Source: Planctomycetota bacterium (lineage in GTDB: Bacteria > Planctomycetota > UBA1135). From it: a stretch of 46,490 nt of DNA. Positions 34,010 through 42,820 of this stretch are shown here, in pieces. Below the pieces are notes generated by a model. The model was not told the origin of the DNA. It worked only from the letters and a program-made list of their open reading frames with translations, and did no database searches. Location: assembly GCA_021776925.1 (NCBI GenBank), contig JAJFFB010000075.1, positions 1 to 46,490 of the forward strand, written 5' to 3'. Each line of letters opens with the position of its first letter. Position 1 is the stretch's first letter. A program made the position numbers and the translations under genes.

Positions 34010-36253
34010 CTAATTCGCAACCCTCGCCGCTCGAATGGTCTGGACGTCGGTCGAAAACGCGCTCAGTCCATGGGTCACGACGACGAGGACCGGCTCGGTC
34101 GGATGCGCAGCCATGTCGACCACCGGAGCCGTGGGCAGGCCATTGCACAAGGAGAGCCAGCTCGCGCCGTCATCGATTGAGGCATAGACGCCGAGGTCTG
34201 TGCCCAGGTAGAGAATGCCCTGCTCGACCGGATCCTCGATCAACACGTTGACCGGTTCGGCCGGAAGGTTGCCCGCAAGGGAGGTCCAGCTTTGCCCGTA
34301 ATCCTTCGTTTGGTAGAGGTAGTTGCGCCGATCGCCTGAGCCGGCGTTGGCAAGACAGACGAAGACACGGTCCGAATCGTGGGACGAGGCGCGCACGCTG
34401 CGCAACGGGATCGACGGAAGTCCTTCGCCCGCGGAACGCCAGGTTTTCCCTCCGTCTTCGGTCAGGAAGACCCGGGCACGACCTGCGCCACTGATCAAGC
34501 GCTGTGCATTTAAGGGCGACTCGCTCAAGGAAAGGATGGCGCCTTGATCCCCGGTGAGGTCATCACTGATACGCTCCCAACTGTCGCCGCGGTCCGGCGA
34601 GCGCATGGCATATTGCGTCGCGCAGTAGAGTACACCCTCCTCGTGAACAGAGGGAAAGAGCGGAGTGTTCCAGGAAAAACGCAACCGCGCTTCGCCCTCC
34701 TCGGCCCGCGGCGTGATGCGCCGTCCGGAGCCGTTGCGCCAGCGCGCCGGAGCCCCCGGATTCTTGCGCCTCATGTCGCCGTTCTGGTGTTCGTAGTACT
34801 CAGTGCCGTCGCCATTTGGATCTGGGAAGGTTGCAAAGCCGTCGCCGCCATCCCAGCGATCGAGAAAGACGTAACGCCAATTATCGGATTCCTGATCGAC
34901 GAGTCGGGCGGTCGAAGGGGCCACCAAGGAGGCGTTGTCCTGGGTTCCTCCCCAGATGCGAAAAGGTTGCGCGTCGTCGAGGTAGACGGTGTAGAACTCA
35001 GCGATGGGCAGATTGTTGAGGTGCAGCCAGGTCCGCGCCCGGTCCCTCGACTCGTAAAGACCACCGTCGGTGCCCAGCAGGACGCGATCCGGGTTGCCTG
35101 GATCGATCCACAAGTCGTGCATGTCGAGGTGCATGCCCTTGCCCGGATGATCGAGCAGACGAAAGACCTTCTCGCCGCCGCGCTCAAAGGTCTTGCCGCC
35201 GTCGCGCGAGCACATCAGGCGCATGCCACACACGTAGACCTCGTCGGCTCGATCGGGAGAAACCATGACGTCGCAGAAGTCCCAGCCCACGTAGGTGTCG
35301 ACGTAGTCCTCACTCGTACGCGCCCAGCGGTCACCGCCGTCCTCCGATCGGAACAACGCGCCGCCGACGTCGTAACGCCCGTTGCCTGGCGGCGAGTGGT
35401 CGACCATCAGGCAATAAAGCACACCCTCTTCCGAGGCCGCGGCAGCGAGCGCCACGCGGCCGACCTCCTTGCCGGTCAGCAATCCGTTCTCGAGCCGCTC
35501 CCAATTCTGCCCGCCCTCGCGGGTGCGATAGACGCCGCTGCGCCCGCCCCCCCCACGGTCCCAGCACGCGGCCCACAACTGCTCCGCGTCGAAGGGGTCC
35601 ATCACCAGGTCGATGATCGCCACACGTTCGCCGACGAAGAGGGAGCGCTGCCAACTCTCTCCCCCATCCTCGCTCTTGTAGACCCCGCGCTCACCGCCCG
35701 CTCCGCGATGACGCCCGATCGCCGCTACGTAGACCACCTCGGAATGGCCTGGATGCACCAGCACCTTGGCGATGCGCGCGCTGTCCTGCAATCCCATGTT
35801 GCGCCAGCTCTTGCCGCCGTCACTGGACTTGAAAACGCCAGTGCCGTCATAGGACATCCCTCCGAGATGCGCCTCTCCGGTCCCCACCCATACCGTGTTG
35901 CCATCCTGCGGGTCGACCGTCACGTCGCCGATGGCAAAGGTGGACTGCTTGGCAAAAACATGCTCCCAGCTCATGCCGCCATTGACCGATTTCCACACGC
36001 CGCCGGATCCGACTCCGGCGTAAAGGACGCTTGGTTGTCCCGCAGGTGAATCCAAACCCTCGATCCGCCCACCACAGTTCTTCGGCCCCAGTGCGCGCCA
36101 CTTCAATCCGGAGAAGGGGGATTCCCTTTCCATCTGCAAGTGCTGCTCCCACGCCTCAAGGCGCGACTCTCCGCCGACGATCGGTTGTTGCGCCCGAGCA
36201 TGGAGAGGCATGCAGCAAAGGAGCACGAGGCCATAGGTCGCGAACGGATTCAT
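34010..36253 (-). CDS. Secreted BNR/VPS10-like (Asp-box) beta-propeller protein
   Basis: A 747-residue exported protein with signal peptide at 1-~21 (MNPFATYGLVLLCCMPLHARA). About eleven Asp-box-type motifs S/T-x-D-G-G-x-x-W are spread along it (SVNGGMSW, SSDGGKSW, SEDGGESW, SEDGGDRW, TEDGGKTW, TKDYGQSW, SIDDGASW and others), each after a strand such as VLYAGVGSGGVWKS. This is the layout of the 'WD40/YVTN/BNR-like' ten-bladed VPS10/sortilin or GH74/xyloglucanase-like proteins. GH74 catalytic Asp residues cannot be confirmed. It could be a xyloglucanase-like hydrolase or a binding protein. It lies in a run of four exported minus-strand genes (32295-40528). Confidence 0.82.
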   Translation of the reverse strand: MNPFATYGLVLLCCMPLHARAQQPIVGGESRLEAWEQHLQMERESPFSGLKWRALGPKNCGGRIEGLDSPAGQPSVLYAGVGSGGVWKSVNGGMSWEHVFAKQSTFAIGDVTVDPQDGNTVWVGTGEAHLGGMSYDGTGVFKSSDGGKSWRNMGLQDSARIAKVLVHPGHSEVVYVAAIGRHRGAGGERGVYKSEDGGESWQRSLFVGERVAIIDLVMDPFDAEQLWAACWDRGGGGRSGVYRTREGGQNWERLENGLLTGKEVGRVALAAAASEEGVLYCLMVDHSPPGNGRYDVGGALFRSEDGGDRWARTSEDYVDTYVGWDFCDVMVSPDRADEVYVCGMRLMCSRDGGKTFERGGEKVFRLLDHPGKGMHLDMHDLWIDPGNPDRVLLGTDGGLYESRDRARTWLHLNNLPIAEFYTVYLDDAQPFRIWGGTQDNASLVAPSTARLVDQESDNWRYVFLDRWDGGDGFATFPDPNGDGTEYYEHQNGDMRRKNPGAPARWRNGSGRRITPRAEEGEARLRFSWNTPLFPSVHEEGVLYCATQYAMRSPDRGDSWERISDDLTGDQGAILSLSESPLNAQRLISGAGRARVFLTEDGGKTWRSAGEGLPSIPLRSVRASSHDSDRVFVCLANAGSGDRRNYLYQTKDYGQSWTSLAGNLPAEPVNVLIEDPVEQGILYLGTDLGVYASIDDGASWLSLCNGLPTAPVVDMAAHPTEPVLVVVTHGLSAFSTDVQTIRAARVAN

Positions 36254-36303
36254 GGCGTGAATCCTAGACGACTCGACCAGGACCCGAATCCATCATGGGA
36301 TGT

Positions 36304-39174
36304 CTACCACTCAAGCGGCTGGCTGGCGCCCAGGCCGGGTCCGTAGACCACGGCGTTGGCCATCAGCCGAGCCGTCGAGAGCTGCTGTGCCCGATTGCCC
36401 GGCTCGGTGGCGAACAGGATGACCTGTCCCCTACCCACGCGCTCCACCGTCAGAAAGGCGCTCTTCTCGATGCGTTGGCGGGACTCGGGCCAGACCAGCC
36501 CAGCGATACGCAGTGACCTTGCCTGGTCGAAACGGATCGCGGTGGTCACCGGACTCTTGGCCAGGAACACGCGATCGCCGCTGTAGTAGACGGGCATCTC
36601 GGCTCGGCAACCGGCGGTGATCCAGGCGTTCTCGTCAACCAATCCCCGAAGATAGACGCCACTGGGTGCGAACCGCCGCTGCCAACGGTCGTCGATTTCC
36701 CGTTGCTTCTTGTCCTTGCTCGCCTTTGATTCCTGCGCTGGAGCCGTGTCATGGTTCGCTGCAGAGGACTCGACCGGTCTCGGGTCGGCCTGGTCGGCGT
36801 AGAGTTCGTCCAGGTCGACGGTGATGTTCCGCGCCGACTTCTGCCTCTCGGCTTCAGCCTGGTAGACCGCAAGTTCCTCGAGGGCGTCGCGGCGCAGGGT
36901 GACCGATCCGAGCTTCATTTCTTCCCGGCAGATTGCCGCGGCGGAACTGCCATAGGCGATCAGCGTCCCACCTTCCTTCACCCAGGTGCGGAGGGTCTCC
37001 GCGTTGTCCTGCAGCACGTCACCCAGGTTTCCGGCGGGCACGATCAAGACGTTGAAGCGGCGCAAGTCGGTTCGACCCAGGGCGGTCACGTCGACCTTGG
37101 ACAAAGGCAGGCCCAGGCGGGTGTCGAGCCAGTGCCAGGTATGGCCGTGACTGGTGGTACTCACCGGACTGTTGCCGAGCAGGGCCACGCGAGGCCGGTG
37201 CAGCAACACGAAGTGCTGGCCGCCGAGATCGGGGCCGTCTCCCGCTGCGCGGCCGGACTTGGCCGGGAAAAGGGTAGTGCCCGCTTCCAGCGCGGCGCGG
37301 CGGACCCGGGTTGCGACGTCGGCCTCGTTCTCGTGGCGCTGCACCAACACACTGCCTCGCGGAAGTTCGCGGCCGCCGACGGAAAAGGCCTTGTCGGCGA
37401 TTTGCACCGCCACGCCGTGTTCCATCGCCCGGGCCGCGAAACGCACCGAGGCATCGTCGTTGCCGTCGACCGCCCAAGCGCCGATTGAATCGTCGAAGGT
37501 CGCGGCGGGGTTTTCGACGTTGCGCGGCACTGCCTCGTACCTGTCGCGTCGAATCGTGGCGGAGTCACACCAATAGGCGTTCAGGTCAAAAGCGTGGCCG
37601 AGCGACCAGGCGGTGGCGTCGTACATCTTGCTCTCACCTTTGCGCTCAAGGGATTCGCGTTCCTTCAGTAGTGCGGTCTCGGGCACCCGAACGTCAAACG
37701 ACAAGTAGCTTTTGACCAGCGGCCCACGCGGCTGCCTGGCCGGGATGACGAAGGACCCGGCCGGGACATCAAGGCTGGCGTGGCGGCCAGCGAGAGTGTC
37801 GACGGCATTGGTCATCACCGCCGCTTGCGTGGTTTGGTAGACCTCGAATCCCTGGGCGAGCACAATGCGCAGGAAGTCTCGCTCGCGGTCACGATTCGAC
37901 CCGGCGAGCACGACAAAGTCGCGATCCTGGCCAGGGCCGTCGGCGACGTTGGCACGCTTGTGCTCCAAATAGTCGGCCAGGATCTCGCCAGCCCTGGTCT
38001 TCAAGGTCGTCAGGTTTGCCATGCTGCTGACGACTTGGTGGTGCACGGCTTCGCGGTAGGTCATCACCCGACCCGAGGCGCGTCTGAGGGCGAAACCCGA
38101 ATTGCCTGCCTGCTCGTAGAGGATTCCCACCGCGCCGAGGAGCGAACCCCAGGCGTCGGAGTAGAACGGTCCCCAGGCATCGGCCCACTCGCGGGTGTAG
38201 TAGCCCCACTTGTTTGCATCGAAGGCCGCGGCCTGGTCTGCGGCGAAAGCCAGATGCCAATGGTTCAGCTTGGCCGGAAGAAAGGGATTGTGCGGTTCCG
38301 ACTGAGGGTAGAACAGAAAGGTGTCAAGGGAACCCATCTCGTGGGCGTCCACCAGAAGTTGCGGATTGAACGATTGGATCGCCCGCCAGCGGCCGCGGGT
38401 TTCAGGTTGGCTGCCGACGATCCAGTCGCGATTCATGTCGAAGTAGTAGTGATTGCCGCGGCCCTGAGGCCAGCGCCCTCGCTGCATACTGGCGTGGTCG
38501 AGGTTGGCGACGCGACCGGCATCCTGCTGCACCTGGGTCACCAGGCGTTCGCGGCCGTCCGGATTCATGCACGGGTCAATGACCACGACGATCTTGTCGA
38601 GGAGATCGTTCACCTTCGGACCCTTGCCGGCGATCAGGTGGTAGGCCAGGGCGAGCGCGGCGTCGCAGCCCGAGGGCTCGTCACCGTGAATGCTGTAGCC
38701 CATCCAGGCAACCGGCGGCGTGTTCGAAATCAGTTGGGCGGAATCTGCGTCGGACAATCCGCGCGGGTCGCTCAAGCGGGCAAGATCGGCGCGGATGTCC
38801 TGCAATCGGTTCTGGTTTTCAGGCGAGGTGATCGCCATCCAGATCAGGTCACGGCCCTCGTGGGTGCGGCCATAGACCTCCATCTCGACGCGATCGCTCT
38901 GCGTGGCCCACAGGCGGAAGCAGGTCAGGATCTCGGCATGGCGACTGAGACGACTGCCAAGAGCCTGCCCGAGGATTGTGTCGGGATGAGTGATGGTCTC
39001 GTCATAGTCGGTGGGCGCGAAGAAGGGTTCGCGGTAGGTGTGTTCCGCCGGATCACCGAAGATGATCGGCTCGAACTCGTCTTGCATCGGCTCCTGAGCG
39101 AGGGCACAGCCGGACGACAGGAGAACCACCAGGAGGGTGTTCACGGCGAGCGGGATCGGATGTACGTTCGACAT
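36304..39174 (-). CDS. M14 zinc carboxypeptidase with C-terminal GATase1-like domain
   Basis: A 956-residue exported protein from ATG 39174 (signal MSNVHPIPLAVNTLLVVLLSSGC; the lipobox-like SSGC suggests a lipoprotein). The frame extends 18 codons upstream without a signal. The peptidase domain (~60-400) has the M14 zinc ligands His163 and Glu166 in SIHGDEPSG and His278 in DAHEMG, plus the NPDGRER and FDMNRDW patterns, and a likely general-base Glu in LYEQAGNSG. Residues ~680-850 resemble a class I glutamine-amidotransferase-like fold (RFNVLIVPAGNLGDVL, WVKEGGTLIAYGSSAAAI) in which the Cys nucleophile is not evident. It probably trims peptides released by exported proteases such as the S8 enzyme. 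Confidence 0.9.
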   Translation of the reverse strand: MSNVHPIPLAVNTLLVVLLSSGCALAQEPMQDEFEPIIFGDPAEHTYREPFFAPTDYDETITHPDTILGQALGSRLSRHAEILTCFRLWATQSDRVEMEVYGRTHEGRDLIWMAITSPENQNRLQDIRADLARLSDPRGLSDADSAQLISNTPPVAWMGYSIHGDEPSGCDAALALAYHLIAGKGPKVNDLLDKIVVVIDPCMNPDGRERLVTQVQQDAGRVANLDHASMQRGRWPQGRGNHYYFDMNRDWIVGSQPETRGRWRAIQSFNPQLLVDAHEMGSLDTFLFYPQSEPHNPFLPAKLNHWHLAFAADQAAAFDANKWGYYTREWADAWGPFYSDAWGSLLGAVGILYEQAGNSGFALRRASGRVMTYREAVHHQVVSSMANLTTLKTRAGEILADYLEHKRANVADGPGQDRDFVVLAGSNRDRERDFLRIVLAQGFEVYQTTQAAVMTNAVDTLAGRHASLDVPAGSFVIPARQPRGPLVKSYLSFDVRVPETALLKERESLERKGESKMYDATAWSLGHAFDLNAYWCDSATIRRDRYEAVPRNVENPAATFDDSIGAWAVDGNDDASVRFAARAMEHGVAVQIADKAFSVGGRELPRGSVLVQRHENEADVATRVRRAALEAGTTLFPAKSGRAAGDGPDLGGQHFVLLHRPRVALLGNSPVSTTSHGHTWHWLDTRLGLPLSKVDVTALGRTDLRRFNVLIVPAGNLGDVLQDNAETLRTWVKEGGTLIAYGSSAAAICREEMKLGSVTLRRDALEELAVYQAEAERQKSARNITVDLDELYADQADPRPVESSAANHDTAPAQESKASKDKKQREIDDRWQRRFAPSGVYLRGLVDENAWITAGCRAEMPVYYSGDRVFLAKSPVTTAIRFDQARSLRIAGLVWPESRQRIEKSAFLTVERVGRGQVILFATEPGNRAQQLSTARLMANAVVYGPGLGASQPLEW

Positions 39175-39235
39175 TGCCGCCGAGTGTAGGTCAGAATGGC
39201 CCGAGTGGAGCGCGTTCCTCAGTCCCACGCCTTGG

Positions 39236-40528
39236 TTATTGCAAGACCTTGAGGAACAGGGTGCGTTCCTTGCCGTCGCGCAAGACGTTGATTTCCACCC
39301 TTTGACCGACCCTGCGAGTCAGGCGCCACCAGGAATGAAAGTGCTCGACCGAGTCGAAATCGGACTTGCCGTCCACGCTCAGGACGATGTCGCCCTTGCG
39401 CAATCCCGCCTTGATGGCGGCCTGACCGTAACGTCTGTTCTCATTCCAGGTCACCAGGTATTGCACCCGGAAGGCGAAAGTACCCTCGGTCTCTGGGTCG
39501 AGCCCGATATCGGCCAGTTCTTTTGCTGTGAGCTCCGGTCCGCCGAAGCCTGGCGCTGGGGTCAATCCCCATTTGAATGGGCGCCAGGCGAAGCTGAGCG
39601 GGGTGCCCTCCCTCCAGTTCTTATTGAGCTTTAAAGAAAGCTGGGTCGCTTGCTCGTCGCGCAATAGATCCATGTCCGCGCTGCGCTGCGTAGTCGGAAT
39701 ACTGTCCAATGCGAACATCAGGTCCGCGGCGGAAGCAATGGAAACTCCGTTCAGACGAATCAACTGATCGCCGCGCTTGAGCCCAGCCCGGTCGGCGATC
39801 GAGTTCGCATCCACGCGGGTGATCCGGCGCTGTTGGTCTCGATCGAGATCAATCCCGATTTGCCCCGGATTGGGATACACCCATTTCATTTCGGGCTTCC
39901 ATTGTTGGGCCTTCTGAGCCTCTTCATAGAAGGCTGGGTTAATGGAATGACAATGGATGCACGAGCCCTCGTCGCGTCTTTGATAGGCCGGAATCTCTTC
40001 CATCAGAACCGGGCGATCCACCTTCGGGTTTGGCAGTTCGAACGACGTCCGGAGTTCCTTCTTGGCCTTTCCTGGTTCATATCGGGCGTGATCGCGCAGG
40101 GATTCCTGCAAGACGATTTCCAACGAGGGCAGCGAAAGCCAGACGTGGGCGGAGCGAGAGTCCCGGCTGCCATAGCGATGATAGATCGTGCCGTCCGGGT
40201 GCATCATCAGGGCGGCAAAGGTCAGGTCGAAATCAAACACATAGCGGGACAGATCAACTCCGCGCATATCGGTGACTCGCACGCAAACGAATTTGCGGTA
40301 CAGCGGCAGCAAGTTCCAAGGCGGACGGACAACCTGCCCGTCAAAGGACGTACAGTCCTTTCATTCCTCTCATCGGAAAACCACCAACATGGGCAATCCG
40401 GCGTCCCGGGCGATTTCGGTAGCTTCTGGCAAACTGTTCAACCAGACGATGTTTTCTTGTTCTTGCGCCGAGATCGAACTGCAAGGAACGAAGTGGGCCA
40501 ACGCGGCTAAAGCGAGAAATTGCTTCAT
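39236..40528 (-). CDS. Predicted double-selenocysteine thioredoxin-like/CxxCH/double-PDZ protein
   Basis: A 430-residue protein when two in-frame TGA codons (40370-40372 and 40361-40363) are read as Sec53 and Sec56. ATG 40528 is preceded by AGGA at good spacing and opens a signal peptide (MKQFLALAALAHFV … ISAQ). A thioredoxin-like start follows: SLPEATEIARDAGLPMLVVF, then R-U-E-E-U-K-D-C, U-x-x-U exactly where the family has C-x-x-C. The same frame continues without another break to 39236: LLPLYRKFVCVRVTDMRGVD, FAALMMHPDGTIYHRYG, a C190-x-x-C-H194 motif (SCIHCHS), PDZ 1 (~222-300, ADRAGLKRGDQLIRLNG) and PDZ 2 (~330-430, AGLRKGDIVLSVDG). Two hairpins after the codons fit SECIS elements. A conventional call would start at TTG 40312 and lose the redox site. 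Role: periplasmic thiol/selenol redox, inferred. Confidence 0.78.
40324..40342 (-). promoter_or_regulatory. Putative bacterial SECIS hairpin 2 (for Sec56)
   Basis: Directly next to hairpin 1, GACGGGC (40342-40336) and GUCCGUC (40330-40324) form a 7-bp stem (one G-U pair) with loop AGGUU. The loop starts 25 bases after the second TGA, within the usual bacterial range, and resembles the AGGUCU loop of the E. coli fdhF SECIS. Hairpins 1 and 2 have the same 7-5-7 geometry and could stack on each other. Confidence 0.65.
40343..40361 (-). promoter_or_regulatory. Putative bacterial SECIS hairpin 1 (for Sec53)
   Basis: On the minus strand AAAGGAC (40361-40355) and GTCCTTT (40349-40343) form a perfect 7-bp stem with the 5-nt loop UGUAC. 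The first A belongs to the second TGA. The loop begins 15 bases after the first TGA and contains GU with G in its second position, as bacterial SECIS loops bound by SelB require. It lies inside the coding sequence, as bacterial SECIS elements do. Confidence 0.65.
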
Positions 40529-40607
40529 GGCAAATCCTAGCAGAAGGACGATTGGCGGAATTGAATGAGCCAGCTCCCAAGCGCTGGGCTTTCGGTTCGA
40601 CAGAGAA

Positions 40608-41924
40608 CTAGGCCGAACCAGTCTCCTGGTCCATATTCTCCACCCGGCCACTCCTCAGGATGAGCACCGAGCCGACCAGGATGAGCGCCGCGGCGCCGAA
40701 GGACAAGGCGTAGGTGAAGGAGCGGAAGAAGGCCAGCGGAGTGGCTTCTCCAGCGCCCAGGTCCTTGTAGATCTGCACCACCACCGAACCGGTGTAGCCG
40801 AGTGCGTCGGCTACGTAGATCGCGAAGACGGCCGTGCCGATCGCACGGGTCGAGGCCATCATGCGGTCGAATAGGATCGAACCGTAGGGCACGTAGGCCA
40901 AATAGGAGCCGATCCCGACCAGGATCATCCAGGTCAAACCACTGATCGAACCGCGATCGAACAGCATGGTACTGACCGTCAGGGAGAGGGCGCCGCCGAG
41001 CATCATGCCGAAGGCCGTCAGCAAGCCCCAAAAATTATTGCGGATGCAAAAGAGCAGCGCGAGCGGGATGAGCACTCCGAGGGTCACCCAGGTCTCGCTC
41101 CTGGTGAAGATGCCCGGCTGCTGGCCGTAACCCAACTCTGCAAAGATCTCGACGCCGTAGTTGTCGCGATAATCGCGGTAAGCAGTGAGGAAGATGTAGG
41201 CGCAGAACAGCATCGCCAGCGGCACCAGGAAGCGCCGCAGGAAACTGACACGGTGGCCGCCGTCCATGGTCTCGCGGGGCGATCGCGCCTCCTCGTCGGT
41301 GGCGTCTTGATCGGGAAGCTGGTCGAGAAGGAGTGCCGATACGACGAAAGGCACCAGGAATACCAGGCCGGTGGCGAAGGGCATCCAGAACTCCGACACT
41401 CCGTGTGCACTGATCAGCCAACGACCGACGTCTTTCACCACACCGCTCGCCAGGATAAAGGAACAAGACAACCCGGCCAGCAACAGCTCCGAAGTGCGAC
41501 GACCCTCAAGGTGCCAGACCACCAGGCCCCACACCATGCCCAGCGGCAGTCCGTTGGCGAACAGCGCCAGGAGTTTGAACTGCGGCGGAAACACCGCGAA
41601 CAGCAGCAGCGCGATTTCAGCGACCGCCACCAACACCAGAAGCATGCGCAGCCTTCGGCGACGCGTCACTTCCGAGCAGAACTTGATCCCCAGATATTTG
41701 GACAACGCGTAACCGATGATCTGGCTGATCACAAACGCCGTCTTCAGATTCACCGCCGTGCCGAGCAGCTTCAAGCCCTGGTACTCGCCCGCCAGGAACG
41801 GCTTGCGGAACGCGTACATGCAAAAATAGGTCGAGAACGACGCGCCGATGGCGAAGACCACCATGACCCACGGCGGCGCCGCCGCCAACCAACGGGTCAA
41901 GCGCCTCTGCCCTCGCTCCCTCAT
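40608..41924 (-). CDS. DUF5690-like major-facilitator-type membrane transporter
   Basis: A 438-residue membrane protein from ATG 41924 (the upstream open frame is antisense-like and Arg-rich, without membrane segments). About 12 hydrophobic segments can be seen, for example WVMVVFAIGASFSTYFCMYAF, LLVLVAVAEIALLLFAVF, FLVPFVVSALLL and YALSFGAAALILVGSVLIL. The start SFSTYFCMYAFRKPF and the middle DYRDNYGVEIFAELGY are typical of the DUF5690 family within the MFS-like fold. The substrate is unknown. The ATG overlaps the TGA of the methyltransferase gene (ATGA), so the two are probably translated together and may act on the same compound. Confidence 0.82.
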   Translation of the reverse strand: MRERGQRRLTRWLAAAPPWVMVVFAIGASFSTYFCMYAFRKPFLAGEYQGLKLLGTAVNLKTAFVISQIIGYALSKYLGIKFCSEVTRRRRLRMLLVLVAVAEIALLLFAVFPPQFKLLALFANGLPLGMVWGLVVWHLEGRRTSELLLAGLSCSFILASGVVKDVGRWLISAHGVSEFWMPFATGLVFLVPFVVSALLLDQLPDQDATDEEARSPRETMDGGHRVSFLRRFLVPLAMLFCAYIFLTAYRDYRDNYGVEIFAELGYGQQPGIFTRSETWVTLGVLIPLALLFCIRNNFWGLLTAFGMMLGGALSLTVSTMLFDRGSISGLTWMILVGIGSYLAYVPYGSILFDRMMASTRAIGTAVFAIYVADALGYTGSVVVQIYKDLGAGEATPLAFFRSFTYALSFGAAALILVGSVLILRSGRVENMDQETGSA

Positions 41925-42751
41925 GCCATGGGCTTGCTGCCAATGACGAAGGTCGCCTGCCCGATCTGGCGGCGGCGCTGTTCCCGTTCGGCGAGGAATG
42001 TGTCCATGTCGTTTGCCTCGAACATGCGTTCGATTTCGCCGATGGCGCTGGCCAGCTCGGCTTCGTCGACGGCGGCCCAAGAAGAGTCGCCATCGCGCCA
42101 CTCCTGTTGCAGCGGTCCACGCGGATCAAGATAGGCGCTTCCTTGCAGCACCTCGTCGAGGGTCACCAGACGTCCGTCGGGACGCATCCCGGCTGACTCC
42201 ATGCTCTCTTCCAATAGGTGCAGCGGAATGTAGCGGTCGAGGGTGCGGTCGATGGCATCGGGAATCAGCGCTGAATACCAGTAGCCATGACGGTACTGCT
42301 CCGCCGAGCAGGTCTGAACGATCAGGGTGCCCCCCGGAGCAAGCACCCGCCCGCACTCCTCGATAGCCCGCCGGGTCGCGGAGAAGCCATCGCCGGAGCC
42401 TTGGTCCAGGTGGTGGAGCACAAAGTTCACCACCACCCCGTCCACGGAACTGCTTTCGATGGGCAGTTCCAGGATGGAGCCTTCTTGCAGCCGCACTTCA
42501 GGATTGTTGGACGACTTGACTCGTGCCGCCTCCAGCATCCCCGGGTTCAGTTCTACGCCCTCGACCCGTTTCACAAATCCAGCCAAAGCATCGACGTAAT
42601 TCCCCGTCCCGCAGCCGGCGTCCAGCACGGTTTGCTCGGCGAGAGGCCGGGAGCCACTGGCCAGAGCACCGAGGATCAGCTGCATGCCGATCGGCCGTCG
42701 CGTGAGGTCGTAGTTCTTGCTCGTGCTGGTGTAGTTTTCGAATTGAGACAT
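41921..42751 (-). CDS. SAM-dependent class I methyltransferase
   Basis: A 276-residue soluble protein. The Rossmann-type SAM site is clear: motif I VLDAGCGTGNY (42-52), acidic residue of motif II in VEGVELNPGML, motif III-like GSILELPIESSSVDGVVVNF (Methyltransf_11 pattern) and LAPGGTLIVQT. The C-terminal ~110 residues form a substrate-specific part with no motif I can name. The acceptor is unknown. It overlaps the downstream transporter gene by 4 bases, so a small molecule that is methylated and moved across the membrane is a possible joint theme. Confidence 0.87.
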   Translation of the reverse strand: MSQFENYTSTSKNYDLTRRPIGMQLILGALASGSRPLAEQTVLDAGCGTGNYVDALAGFVKRVEGVELNPGMLEAARVKSSNNPEVRLQEGSILELPIESSSVDGVVVNFVLHHLDQGSGDGFSATRRAIEECGRVLAPGGTLIVQTCSAEQYRHGYWYSALIPDAIDRTLDRYIPLHLLEESMESAGMRPDGRLVTLDEVLQGSAYLDPRGPLQQEWRDGDSSWAAVDEAELASAIGEIERMFEANDMDTFLAEREQRRRQIGQATFVIGSKPMA

Positions 42752-42820
42752 CTAGGAGGATTTCAGAGTCTTGCGGGATGAGTCACTTTGCGAGCGGCAA
42801 GGGAAGAAACCCCTGTGCAT

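Noticed and set aside
34544..36049. 501-codon open frame on the + strand
   Set aside because: Antisense to the Asp-box propeller gene, whose motifs are clear. The translation is rich in Arg/Val/Ala with no domain, as expected of a GC-rich shadow frame.
37780..39189. 469-codon open frame on the + strand
   Set aside because: Antisense to the M14 carboxypeptidase with intact zinc ligands; no motif or export signal of its own.
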